From positions 1 through 32,989 of the forward strand of contig MVRV01000098.1 in the NCBI GenBank assembly GCA_002068015.1: a stretch of DNA of 32,989 nucleotides, written 5' to 3'. This DNA is from Smithella sp. PtaU1.Bin162. GTDB lineage: Bacteria > Desulfobacterota > Syntrophia > Syntrophales > Smithellaceae. The notes under the pieces are model-generated. The model made no database searches. It was not told the origin of the DNA and saw only the letters and a list, made by a program, of their open reading frames with translations. Shown here piece by piece: positions 1 through 7,553 of the stretch (within the stretch, counting starts at the first letter, position 1; each line of letters opens with the position of its first letter). A program made the position numbers and the translations under genes.

Positions 1-480
1 GGTCAGGGCAACTTCTTTTGCCCGTCCCAGACCGATTATTCTCCAGAGCGGATCCATAACCGGGGTCAGGGAAAGAACGATTTCCCGCTGGCCGAATTTG
101 GCCCTCTCCGAAGCATAGCGAATGTCGCACATAAGCGTAAGATCAAAGCCGCCGGCAATGGCCGGCCCGCCGACAGCGCAAATCACCGGCTGTTCACAAT
201 AAAGAATGGCCCGGTACGCGCGGTGAAAAAGAGCAGTGTATTCTTCGTTGGACACCTTCTCGAGTTTACGGATGATGTTGAGATCAAATCCCGCGGAAAA
301 ATATTTTTCGCCGCCGGTCAGTACCGCAACATTAACATCCTGACGTTTACTGATTTCGGTAAAGACAGCCTCAACTTCCTGCAGCACTTCCGGAGCCAGA
401 GCATTTCCCTTGTCCGGACGGTGAATAGTCACCGTCGCCACTTTGTCCTCAACGGACAACAATAAATATTTTAAATTCAT
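1..480 (-). CDS. Enoyl-CoA hydratase/isomerase family protein (crotonase), 3' end outside window
   Basis: The first 160 residues of a crotonase-fold protein are present and the frame runs open off the left edge. The N-terminal strand-turn pattern, the SAGFDL stretch (residues 62-67) that forms part of the CoA and oxyanion-hole site, and the GGP-AIAGGFDL loop (104-114) are typical of the family. Enoyl-CoA hydratases use two glutamates 20 residues apart. Here the first position is Asp113 and the second is Glu133 (GQREI), so the pair is D/E rather than E/E, which leaves room for a hydratase, isomerase or ring-opening hydrolase activity. The ATG at 480 is preceded by a GGAGG-like site around 487-492. 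It is the last visible gene of a minus-strand catabolic run, 30 bp after an acyl-CoA dehydrogenase. Family assignment is firm; the substrate is unknown. Confidence 0.9.
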   Translation of the reverse strand, partial: MNLKYLLLSVEDKVATVTIHRPDKGNALAPEVLQEVEAVFTEISKRQDVNVAVLTGGEKYFSAGFDLNIIRKLEKVSNEEYTALFHRAYRAILYCEQPVICAVGGPAIAGGFDLTLMCDIRYASERAKFGQREIVLSLTPVMDPLWRIIGLGRAKEVALT

Positions 481-510
481 AAATAATTCCTCCCGATAAG
501 TTTATATTTT

Positions 511-1650
511 TCAGCGAAGGATTCCCGCCGCCGCCATGACCCTCTGAATTTCATTTACACCTTCATAAATTTCCGCAAGCTTCATGTCGCGGAATATTCT
601 CTCCACATTAAACTCTTTGGAATAGGAAAAAGCTCCGAGGACCTGCATGGCGTTGCTGACAACACGATGGCAGGCCTGTGATACAAACAGGCGGGTTCGG
701 GCTGAATCAAAAAGGATGTCCTTCTTCTGTGATTTCCAGTACGCTGTTGCATATGTATAGTAACGAGCCGCTTCCACATCGGCCGACATTTCTCCCAGAA
801 GCCACTGGATTGTCTGGAAATTGGATATGGGCTTTCCTCTTTGCACCCGCTCTTTGGCGTACTTTACCGCTTCATCCAGTGCGCCCTGGGCCATGCCCAG
901 ACATTCGGCGGAAATACCCAGTTTGCCGATGGCTATCTCGGTGGTAAGCATGGTAAACCCCTTGCCCCGTCCCGCTTCACCGCCGGTGGTATTCTCGAAG
1001 GGAACCCGGACATCTTCCAAAATGACGTCGGCAACCTCCATTCCGTTCATTCCCAGCTTTTCCACCAGTTTCGGCGTGGAATAACCTTTGGCATCCTTGG
1101 GAACAATGATATTGGTTATTTTGTTGTCTTTCTCCACATCCTTGCAAAATACGACAATGTACCCGGGAAGCGAAGAGTTGGTGATGAAGATTTTCTCTCC
1201 GTTGATGATCCAGTCCTTGCCGTCGCGGACACAGGTCGTTCTGATGGCGCCGGGATCCGATCCCGTTGACGGTTCCGTAAAGGCGAAGCTGCCCACGGCA
1301 TCCCCCTGCAGGAGTTGCGGCAGATATTTCTTTTTCTGTTCTTCCGTACCGAAATCATTGATGGTACCGGCACAAAGGCAATTCACCGATATGTGGCCGC
1401 CCAGAGAGCAGTAAACCCGCGACAGCTCTTCGATAACCATCGCATATTCCAGATAGGTGCTGCCGATGCCGCCGTATTCAGGTGAATACTGGATCCCGTA
1501 AAAGCTCAGATCCCGCATTTTTTTGATCAGTTCACGGGGAGTGCGCTTTGTTTCTTCCATCTGGTGGATGAGAGGCGCAATCTCCGTTTCCGCAAACTTC
1601 CTCGCCGTTTCCTTGAACATTACTTGTTCTTCTGTCAAACTGAAATCCAT
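511..1650 (-). CDS. Acyl-CoA dehydrogenase
   Basis: A full-length 379-residue FAD-dependent acyl-CoA dehydrogenase, which makes a 2,3-double bond in an acyl-CoA and passes electrons to an electron-transfer flavoprotein. The FAD/substrate loop is visible at about residues 122-133 (FAFTEPSTGSDP), and the C-terminal IYEGVNEIQR motif carries the likely catalytic base Glu363, at the position used by short- and medium-chain enzymes. Length is normal for the family. The ATG at 1650 has an AGGAG site 6 nt upstream. It sits between a small membrane protein gene and a crotonase gene on the same strand, so dehydrogenation followed by hydration of the same intermediate is likely. It differs clearly from the second acyl-CoA dehydrogenase at 4131-5276, so the two probably act on different intermediates. 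Substrate not determinable. Confidence 0.93.
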   Translation of the reverse strand: MDFSLTEEQVMFKETARKFAETEIAPLIHQMEETKRTPRELIKKMRDLSFYGIQYSPEYGGIGSTYLEYAMVIEELSRVYCSLGGHISVNCLCAGTINDFGTEEQKKKYLPQLLQGDAVGSFAFTEPSTGSDPGAIRTTCVRDGKDWIINGEKIFITNSSLPGYIVVFCKDVEKDNKITNIIVPKDAKGYSTPKLVEKLGMNGMEVADVILEDVRVPFENTTGGEAGRGKGFTMLTTEIAIGKLGISAECLGMAQGALDEAVKYAKERVQRGKPISNFQTIQWLLGEMSADVEAARYYTYATAYWKSQKKDILFDSARTRLFVSQACHRVVSNAMQVLGAFSYSKEFNVERIFRDMKLAEIYEGVNEIQRVMAAAGILR

Positions 1651-1729
1651 TATATTCTCCTTTTTACTCTGATAATTTAGCTTTTAATTTCTTTCTAAAG
1701 TGATGCTTTTTTCTCTGCCGGAAATACGG

Positions 1730-2302
1730 TTAAACTGTTTTATTCAGCGGATCTAAAAGGCGTCCGTTACGATTATCCCGCCGTTTTATCGTTGTCCTTT
1801 CTTCCACGGCATTCCCGGAAATCATTTTTAAATCCTTTATCCATCCTTCAATTGTTTTTCCGGAAAACGGACCGATCCGGAAAGTTTTCTCACACCCTTC
1901 CTTATTTTCGACGGTCAGTTGAATCATGGATAGACCCATCATGCCGTAAAACCAGGAATTAACGGGAGAGCAATCCCGGATGAGATTTCCCGAAACACTC
2001 CAGCTTTCTTTATCCGCAATGCCTTTGAATTCCACCTTATCTCTGGTGAGAACAAAAATTCCTTTACTTCTCCGGGCAATTGAAACAGCCGCCATTGCCC
2101 CGCACACACCTGCCGCCCAACCGATAATGCTCAGCAGAGAAAGCGACTGTAAAGAATCAGGAAACAACTGCGCCCCGCCGTGTCCCGTCTTCGCCAAAAA
2201 TATTCCTCCCAGGGAAATCAGCATGCCCGCTGTCGACCCTATACCGTAAATCAATCGGTCTTTTCTGTTTTCCCTTATCGGTTTTTTGTTTTCTATTTTC
2301 AT
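1730..2302 (-). CDS. Hypothetical protein with two N-terminal membrane segments
   Basis: A 190-residue protein I do not recognise. After a short basic N-terminus there are two hydrophobic segments (about residues 20-40 and 55-76) that should form a membrane hairpin. They are followed by a soluble part of about 110 residues rich in beta-strand-type alternation (FVLTRDKVEFKGI at about 86-98), somewhat like bacterial PH-type domains; that resemblance is only impression. The C-terminus is basic. The ATG at 2302 has a GAGG site upstream. It lies between the transporter gene and an acyl-CoA dehydrogenase gene on the same strand, with a hairpin (2348-2386) separating it from the transporter, so it may be transcribed with the catabolic genes. 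No function is proposed. Confidence 0.7.
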   Translation of the reverse strand: MKIENKKPIRENRKDRLIYGIGSTAGMLISLGGIFLAKTGHGGAQLFPDSLQSLSLLSIIGWAAGVCGAMAAVSIARRSKGIFVLTRDKVEFKGIADKESWSVSGNLIRDCSPVNSWFYGMMGLSMIQLTVENKEGCEKTFRIGPFSGKTIEGWIKDLKMISGNAVEERTTIKRRDNRNGRLLDPLNKTV

Positions 2303-2347
2303 AACTTATTTTCCTCTTTGCACCATGTTTGTTAAGCAGCATCCTCC

Positions 2348-2386
2348 CGGCGGTTATCCCCCCCGGATGGATAGGATAACCCGCCG
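2348..2386 (-). terminator. Inverted repeat after the transporter gene, possible weak terminator
   Basis: CGGCGGTTATCC (2348-2359) pairs with GGATAACCCGCCG (2374-2386) through 12 base pairs with one bulged C. It lies 48 nt past the transporter stop codon on the minus strand. There is no U-tract on either side, so it may be a Rho-dependent or processing element rather than an intrinsic terminator. Confidence 0.4.
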
Positions 2387-2433
2387 TAAAGAAGAGCATG
2401 AGCAGTAATCACCTGCTTGCTCAACAGATAAAA

Positions 2434-3867
2434 CTATTTTGCTTCTCCGTTGGCATGAAACAAATGTTCCCCTCCCTGCTTGGATTTGTCGGCAAAAGCT
2501 TTTGGCCCTTCCAAAACAAGACAGAGGATTATTCCAATAACCAAACCCTTCGTCGGACCGGCGATAGCCAGAATTCCTCCGATGATAGTGGCCAATCCCC
2601 GTTCCGTGTTGTTGCGGACAAGCTCCATGGCGATGTAACCACAAGCAAAGGCCTGGATCAGTAAAGTCAGGGAAAGGGCAACCGGCAGCGCCGGTTTAAA
2701 GACGAAAACCAGGGGCAGAATAAGACAGCTCAGGAATTTCATGATATTGAAACTTCCCGATCCGCCGAAAATGGAATCCATAGCCTTGCGGCCCAGCTTG
2801 TAGCGCTCCGTCACGGCGACCGTCATGGCAGCCCACAGCGGACCGGCCAGTGTCGGGGTAGCCGCACAGCATCCCTCGATAAAATTACGCAGGGCGCACA
2901 GCAGATTTAAACGATTCGGATCTCTGTCGACAATTTCATCTTTGCGAAATTCTTCATTGGCATTCTGGATGCAGGTGGTTCCAATAACCATATCACCGAA
3001 AGCGATAACATAAGCAATAAAAGCCATGGGAATGGCGGCAATCCAGGTGGAAAGAGGAGGAATGCCCACACCGAAGATGGACTGGGTCTGAATAACTTTA
3101 GTAATTTCGGGTATGAAGATTATTCCGTTGGAGAAAACGGGAAGAGGAATTTCCCCGCTAATCCAACCGGCGATAATACCTACTATGAGTCCGGGAACCA
3201 TGCCGTAGTTGGCCACCTTGACCCAGAGGTTTGTCTTATCCAACGTTTGGCCGTGCCGCACCTTTGCGCTGAACACTTTGGAAAAAAGCAGATACAAAGC
3301 GATCAAACCGCCGACAGTAATGCTGATGGGATATTTAGTAAAACCAACTCCCGTGGGAGCAAAACAGTATTTCCCAGTCACAGCGGCGATGCCCGCCCCC
3401 AGGATAATTCCGGCCTGTAGTGCTATGGGAACGACATTCAGTAGTTTTTTCGCCAACCCTGTGATACCCAGGATAAAGAATAAAAATCCAACTATAATCT
3501 GCAGGGCGATAAGGGCCTGAACCCGATCAGGCCCCATAGCGAAGCCGCCAAGATAAGCCAGAGTTAATGGAATGGCCGGAGTAATCCAGCCCGGAATGAT
3601 CGGATCGCCCATGACCTGATGCAGGCAGTAGGTCAGTTCATGAAAAGCCACAATCGTCAGTGCAACTTCAAAAGACATTCCGAACGTATCCTGTAAAAGC
3701 GCAATTGCGCCCATGCCGGTCACAAACATGACCATGGCCTGGAACATCTCGGTCATTTCCCATCCCCAGTGAATAAATGGAATTCTCAACTTGAATATCC
3801 CCATGGGGATATACGGTAACTCTTCGCCGTCTTTTCTTCGTTTAACACCAGGTAAAAAAATCGCCAT
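2434..3867 (-). CDS. Polytopic transporter of the NCS2/SulP-type fold, probable organic anion permease
   Basis: A 477-residue integral membrane protein with about 12-14 hydrophobic segments. The second half holds an FGDMVIGTT stretch followed, after a charged loop (EEFRKDEIVDRDPNRL), by a helix-breaking segment rich in Gly, Pro and Thr (EGCCAATPTLAGPLWAAMT). This layout resembles the substrate-binding half-helices of nucleobase/ascorbate (NCS2) and SulP transporters, but the signature motifs of true xanthine/uracil permeases are not exact. The ATG at 3867 follows GGAGGACGAGTGT. It is embedded among acyl-CoA dehydrogenase and CoA-transferase genes, so the cargo may be the organic acid those enzymes degrade; that is inference from context. 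It probably has its own promoter, because a strong terminator lies just upstream at 4074-4120. Confidence 0.7.
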   Translation of the reverse strand: MAIFLPGVKRRKDGEELPYIPMGIFKLRIPFIHWGWEMTEMFQAMVMFVTGMGAIALLQDTFGMSFEVALTIVAFHELTYCLHQVMGDPIIPGWITPAIPLTLAYLGGFAMGPDRVQALIALQIIVGFLFFILGITGLAKKLLNVVPIALQAGIILGAGIAAVTGKYCFAPTGVGFTKYPISITVGGLIALYLLFSKVFSAKVRHGQTLDKTNLWVKVANYGMVPGLIVGIIAGWISGEIPLPVFSNGIIFIPEITKVIQTQSIFGVGIPPLSTWIAAIPMAFIAYVIAFGDMVIGTTCIQNANEEFRKDEIVDRDPNRLNLLCALRNFIEGCCAATPTLAGPLWAAMTVAVTERYKLGRKAMDSIFGGSGSFNIMKFLSCLILPLVFVFKPALPVALSLTLLIQAFACGYIAMELVRNNTERGLATIIGGILAIAGPTKGLVIGIILCLVLEGPKAFADKSKQGGEHLFHANGEAK

Positions 3868-4073
3868 ACACTCGTCCTCCGTTTTTCATTGTTATATTAC
3901 GCTTTTGACCAACTAATCTTTTATTCATCCTTGTATAAATCAAACCGCATCGATAATGACTTCTTCCGGAAACAAGAAATTACTTATTGAAATTTTCTGA
4001 ATCTATCGGCAGCACCTCCTTTCTTTTGTCTCAGCTTACCCGCCGGATCATTTTTATTTCCCCGGCCGTAAAA

Positions 4074-4120
4074 AACGTTGCAACCTCTGCAGCGGCAAAT
4101 TCCGTCAGAGGTTGAACGTT
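4074..4120 (-). terminator. Intrinsic terminator of the CoA-transferase/acyl-CoA dehydrogenase operon
   Basis: CAACCTCTG (4081-4089) pairs perfectly with CAGAGGTTG (4106-4114). After one bulged G the stem continues with AACGTT (4074-4079) pairing to AACGTT (4115-4120). On the minus strand the stem is followed at once by a run of T (plus-strand A run 4069-4074). It starts 10 nt beyond the acyl-CoA dehydrogenase stop codon and separates that operon from the transporter gene. Confidence 0.8.
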
Positions 4121-4130
4121 ACAACTTGCG

Positions 4131-5276
4131 CTATCTCAATACCTGATTGGCAATAATGATTCGCTGTACCTGATTGGTCCCTTCGTAAATCTGGGTAATT
4201 TTGGCATCCCGCATCATCCTTTCCACCGGATACTCCCTCGTATAACCGTAACCGCCGAAGATTTGAACGGCGTCGGTTGTAACCTTCATTGCCGTATCCG
4301 AGGCGTACCACTTGGCCATTGAGCAGATTCTCGGTATGTCGGGATGATTCGGTTCCGTATCAATCATTGCGCCGGCACGGTAAACCATAGTCCGGGCGGT
4401 CTCCACCGCAAGCGCCATTTCGGCAAGCATCCACTGGATTCCCTGGAAAGAGGAAAGTGTTTTACCGAACTGCATCCGTTCTTTTGCATAATTGATCGCG
4501 GCATCAAGAGCTCCCTGGGCAATGCCTAAAGCCTGGGCGGCGATATTTGGGCGGGAATAGTTGAAAGTGTTCATCAATGTTTTGAAACCGCTACCCTCGG
4601 GACCGACGAGATTGCCGTCGGGAACAAAACAGTCTTCAAAAGAAAGCTCACGGGTATCGGAACCACGTATACCCAATTTGTGTTCAGGCTTACCGACAAT
4701 CAGACCTTTGGCGCCCTTCTCAACGACAAAGATGCTCATCCCTTTGTTGCCCTTCGTTTTGTCGGTGTAACAGATTACGCAGGTGATTCCCGCCACACCG
4801 GCCTGGGTAATGAATATTTTCGAGCCGTTGAGCACATATCCGCCTTTCACCTTTGTCGCCGTTGTTTTCATTCCCGCCACATCGGAACCGGCATTGGGTT
4901 CGGTAATAGCCATGGCACCGGGAGTTTCCCCGGTAGCAAGTCTGTATAAAAAATTCGATTTTTGTTCTTCACTTCCGGCAATCATCAGTGGTTCACTGGA
5001 AAGTCCCTGATTGGTCAGAATCACCGATGTCGAGCCGCAGACCCGCGCCGTTTCTTCCAGAACCAGGAGCAGCGCCAGTTGTCCGGCACCGGCACCGCCG
5101 TATTCTTCGGCCACGTTGACACCCAGAAGCCCGTTGTCTCTCAGTATTTCGAAATTGTCCCAGGGAAAGCGCTCGGAAGCATCGATTTCCGCCGCTTTGG
5201 GAGCAAACTGCTCCTGCGCAATTCTCCTTATGGTATCTCTCAACATCGTTTGGTCGTCATTCAATTTAAAATCCAT
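4131..5276 (-). CDS. Acyl-CoA dehydrogenase, short-chain/butyryl-CoA type
   Basis: A complete 381-residue acyl-CoA dehydrogenase. The FAD-contact loop is clear (MAITEPNAGSDVAG at about residues 136-149), and the C-terminal IYEGTNQVQR motif places the catalytic glutamate at residue 365, as in butyryl-CoA and other short-chain enzymes. The C-terminal GGYGYTREYPVERMMRDAKI stretch is also typical. The ATG at 5276 has AGGAGG 5 nt upstream. It lies 67 bp after the CoA-transferase B subunit and ends in a strong terminator, so CoA transfer and the first dehydrogenation appear to be one transcription unit. Electron acceptor (ETF or Etf/Bcd complex) genes are not in the window. Exact acyl chain is unknown. 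Confidence 0.93.
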   Translation of the reverse strand: MDFKLNDDQTMLRDTIRRIAQEQFAPKAAEIDASERFPWDNFEILRDNGLLGVNVAEEYGGAGAGQLALLLVLEETARVCGSTSVILTNQGLSSEPLMIAGSEEQKSNFLYRLATGETPGAMAITEPNAGSDVAGMKTTATKVKGGYVLNGSKIFITQAGVAGITCVICYTDKTKGNKGMSIFVVEKGAKGLIVGKPEHKLGIRGSDTRELSFEDCFVPDGNLVGPEGSGFKTLMNTFNYSRPNIAAQALGIAQGALDAAINYAKERMQFGKTLSSFQGIQWMLAEMALAVETARTMVYRAGAMIDTEPNHPDIPRICSMAKWYASDTAMKVTTDAVQIFGGYGYTREYPVERMMRDAKITQIYEGTNQVQRIIIANQVLR

Positions 5277-5343
5277 TTTTCCTCCTGTATTGGCTATGAT
5301 TTACCTCAGACATTCTGCTGAAATATCTTGCTGCATCTTTCTG

Positions 5344-6123
5344 CTATTTCTTCTTTAAAAATACTCCCGTGGGATCCAACTCTTCCCTTAGAATCCGGAT
5401 CAGTTCGGGATCAGGCCGCTCGGTCTCCTTCACGTCTTTGGCAACGACCAAATCCCAGCCCGTGTTGTCTTTGATCTGCTCGATGGTTACACCGGGATGA
5501 TACGAGGCGAGATACATTTCCTTCGTTTTGGGATGAAAGCGCAAAATGCCCAGTGTCGACACCACAACACTCGGACCGCCACCGGAGAACCCCATCTTGT
5601 CTCTTTCCTTCCCGCCTCTGAAATATCCGGGTGTCGTGACAAAATCGACTTTTTCCGGAAAGCGCTGCTTCTGGTGAAGCATCATCACGATAGTTCGCCG
5701 GCAACCCGCACCGATATCGTTGGAACCCCCGCTGCCGGCGAAACGCACCTGAGGATTACGGTAGTCACCAATCACGTGAGTATTGAGATTTCCGTACCGG
5801 TCAATCTGGGCTCCACCTAAAAAACCGACATCCAGATCGCCGGCATGAACAATCCCCAAACCTTCCATAAGCCCCCCCTGCATGGCCGATCCGGGAGCCA
5901 GAACAGAGTCGGCCACCGAAAAGGGCGTAACCAGAGGTTTGCAATCAATAGCGCCCGATTCATAAATGGCAACCATGTTGGGGGCATGTGTTTTCTGCGC
6001 CAGAAACGCTCCAAGCAGCGGAAGCCCCGTTCCGATGATGACCTTTTCACCATCTTTCAATTCTCTCGCCGCGGCAACGGCCATAAGTTCCTGCAATGTA
6101 AAGTCATTATATTTGAGAGCCAT
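5344..6123 (-). CDS. CoA-transferase family I, subunit B (GctB/IpdB-like)
   Basis: A 259-residue protein of the glutaconate CoA-transferase beta-subunit type (COG2057). A Glu-Ser-Gly sequence with Glu55 sits where the active-site glutamate of Acidaminococcus GctB (Glu54) is found. The GGAQIDRYGNLNTHVIGDY segment (about 103-121) and the SGGSNDIG loop (about 130-137) are typical of the family. The steroid-ring hydrolase IpdB lacks a glutamate in this context, so the residue favours a true CoA-transferase or a closely related acyl-CoA hydrolase here. The ATG at 6123 follows AAGGAGG. The gene begins 12 nt after the A subunit, as expected for a hetero-oligomer. Likely role: activation of an organic acid by CoA exchange. 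Substrate not resolved. Confidence 0.88.
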   Translation of the reverse strand: MALKYNDFTLQELMAVAAARELKDGEKVIIGTGLPLLGAFLAQKTHAPNMVAIYESGAIDCKPLVTPFSVADSVLAPGSAMQGGLMEGLGIVHAGDLDVGFLGGAQIDRYGNLNTHVIGDYRNPQVRFAGSGGSNDIGAGCRRTIVMMLHQKQRFPEKVDFVTTPGYFRGGKERDKMGFSGGGPSVVVSTLGILRFHPKTKEMYLASYHPGVTIEQIKDNTGWDLVVAKDVKETERPDPELIRILREELDPTGVFLKKK

Positions 6124-6135
6124 TGTTAATCCTCC

Positions 6136-7080
6136 TTAGAATCCGTAATTCACGGAGCTTGAGCTGATATCTTTTGCCTTCAAATTCAAAAATTTTTTCA
6201 TTCCGTAGGTATCGATATACTTCTTCAAATATCCTTCCCGGTCCTCTACTCCGTATACCCAATTATCCATAAACTTCTTCCAGCCTTCCGGACTCCGGGA
6301 TTCACGGATGTATTGGAAAATAAAATCCCGATCCACATCGTAATAACCTTGTGTATGCTTGGGATGAGCACCGAACGGAGCCGGCACAACGGCAATAACT
6401 TTATATCCGGGAAGAATCGTCCGATTGGGATCACGGCCAATGACGTCGCGGCCGACAATTTCTTCGCAGGATACAATGACCTGTTTGCAAGCTCTCATAC
6501 TCCAGGGAGAATCCCCCCAGATGCCCCACATCTGGCAGTTCCCCTCTTCATCGGCGCGTTGAACATGAAAATAACCGATATCGGGTGTTAAAGCCGGAAC
6601 GGCGACATACTCTTTTTTGGAATTAAAAGGATCGCGGATAAGTTTGGCCTTACCCTCTCCCATCCATGCCGAATATTTCATCATGTCGCTTCCTTTCATC
6701 GACTGAATAGGAATAAAAGGTATACCCAGCGAGCCGGCCAGATATCTCGCCATTACGGCAAAGTTAGTGTAATCCTCCATTTCAATCTTGTGAGGAATGC
6801 CTTTTTCCATGGCTCTCCGGAAGCAGTGCAGAGGTCCGAATACTTCCATCCAGACATAGGAAGACACGATCCTGTCAACACATCCGGCACCGATCATCTG
6901 ATCGGCATGTTCATTAAAACTGGGCTGACAGATCGTAAGCCGGCGCTTTTGCTGCCTGATGATTTCATGTGTAATGGCATATGAAATTGCATGGAAAAAA
7001 CCGCCTACCCCCACCGTCATGCCGTCAGCGATAAATTTTGCAACCGCCTCTTTGGCTGTCATGACTTTTGACACCTTCAT
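6136..7080 (-). CDS. CoA-transferase family I, subunit A (GctA/IpdA-like)
   Basis: A 314-residue alpha subunit of the glutaconate CoA-transferase type (COG1788). The N-terminal DGMTVGVGGF stretch (about 18-27), the C-terminal PFGAHPKHTQGYYDVD segment, in the position of the PFGAHPS motif of these proteins, and the terminal four-helix part after it are all present. The frame is open further upstream to 7197, but the ATG at 7080 has a GGGAGGG site 6 nt away and matches the family's usual N-terminus, so it is preferred. First gene of its operon, with a sigma-54-type promoter about 135 nt upstream (7227-7242). Works with the B subunit at 5344-6123. The natural CoA donor and acceptor are unknown. 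Confidence 0.87.
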   Translation of the reverse strand: MKVSKVMTAKEAVAKFIADGMTVGVGGFFHAISYAITHEIIRQQKRRLTICQPSFNEHADQMIGAGCVDRIVSSYVWMEVFGPLHCFRRAMEKGIPHKIEMEDYTNFAVMARYLAGSLGIPFIPIQSMKGSDMMKYSAWMGEGKAKLIRDPFNSKKEYVAVPALTPDIGYFHVQRADEEGNCQMWGIWGDSPWSMRACKQVIVSCEEIVGRDVIGRDPNRTILPGYKVIAVVPAPFGAHPKHTQGYYDVDRDFIFQYIRESRSPEGWKKFMDNWVYGVEDREGYLKKYIDTYGMKKFLNLKAKDISSSSVNYGF

Positions 7081-7514
7081 AAAAATCCCTCCCGTAAAAT
7101 TAATACCGATTACGCACAATTCCCGTTCTGTAAGCTTTTCCAACAGGCTTAATGGCGTGCAATCAATTGCCGCACTGTTTTTGTAAACAATTGGCATACG
7201 AGTTCTTGAAATTGACTTCCCGCGATTGCAATGGGCATGCCATAAACAACAACAATGATATATGTCTGATATTATTGATTTTTATAAGAGTAATAATAAT
7301 TGCGGCGCGAAGAGAATAAAGCAAAACATTTACTGCCGGAAAGCCCAAGTAAACTTTCCACTGGTGTCCGAATCAAAAATATTCAATCTATCCGGCATAC
7401 TTGGAGCGATGAAGCATATGCTTCACGAATAGAGGAAATCATTTGGGAAAACTTTTTTAGACGGAGACGGCAGGCAAAAGATAAAACAGGAAACAACATA
7501 TAAGGCATACGAAA
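7081..7514. other. Intergenic region upstream of the CoA-transferase operon
   Basis: Holds the sigma-54-type promoter described separately (7227-7242) and an AT-rich stretch at about 7250-7300 where activator sites could lie. A plus-strand frame 7300-7503 is open for 67 codons from a TTG, but has no ribosome-binding site and no recognisable motif, so it is not called as a gene. Nothing else was recognised. Confidence 0.5.
7227..7242 (-). promoter_or_regulatory. Candidate sigma-54 (-24/-12) promoter for the CoA-transferase operon
   Basis: On the minus strand TGGCATG, four bases and TTGCA match the sigma-54 consensus (TGGCACG-N4-TTGCW) with one mismatch. The invariant GG (7241-7240) and GC (7229-7228) have the required 10-base spacing. 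Transcription would start near 7216, about 135 nt before the subunit A start codon. No enhancer-binding activator gene is in the window. Confidence 0.55.
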
Positions 7515-7546
7515 AGCGGCGGATTACCGATAACCAATCCGCCGCT
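7515..7546 (-). terminator. Terminator hairpin after the MoxR gene
   Basis: AGCGGCGGATT (7515-7525) and AATCCGCCGCT (7536-7546) form a perfect 11-bp stem with a 10-nt loop, 7 nt beyond the MoxR stop codon on the minus strand. The following minus-strand bases start TTTT, a short U-tract. On the plus strand a looser T-rich stretch follows as well, so it could act in both directions. Confidence 0.7.
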
Positions 7547-7553
7547 CTTCGTT

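Noticed and set aside
7300-7503. 67-codon plus-strand frame starting at TTG before the MoxR terminator
   Set aside because: No ribosome-binding site, no recognised motif, and it runs into the region of the terminator; composition alone is not enough.
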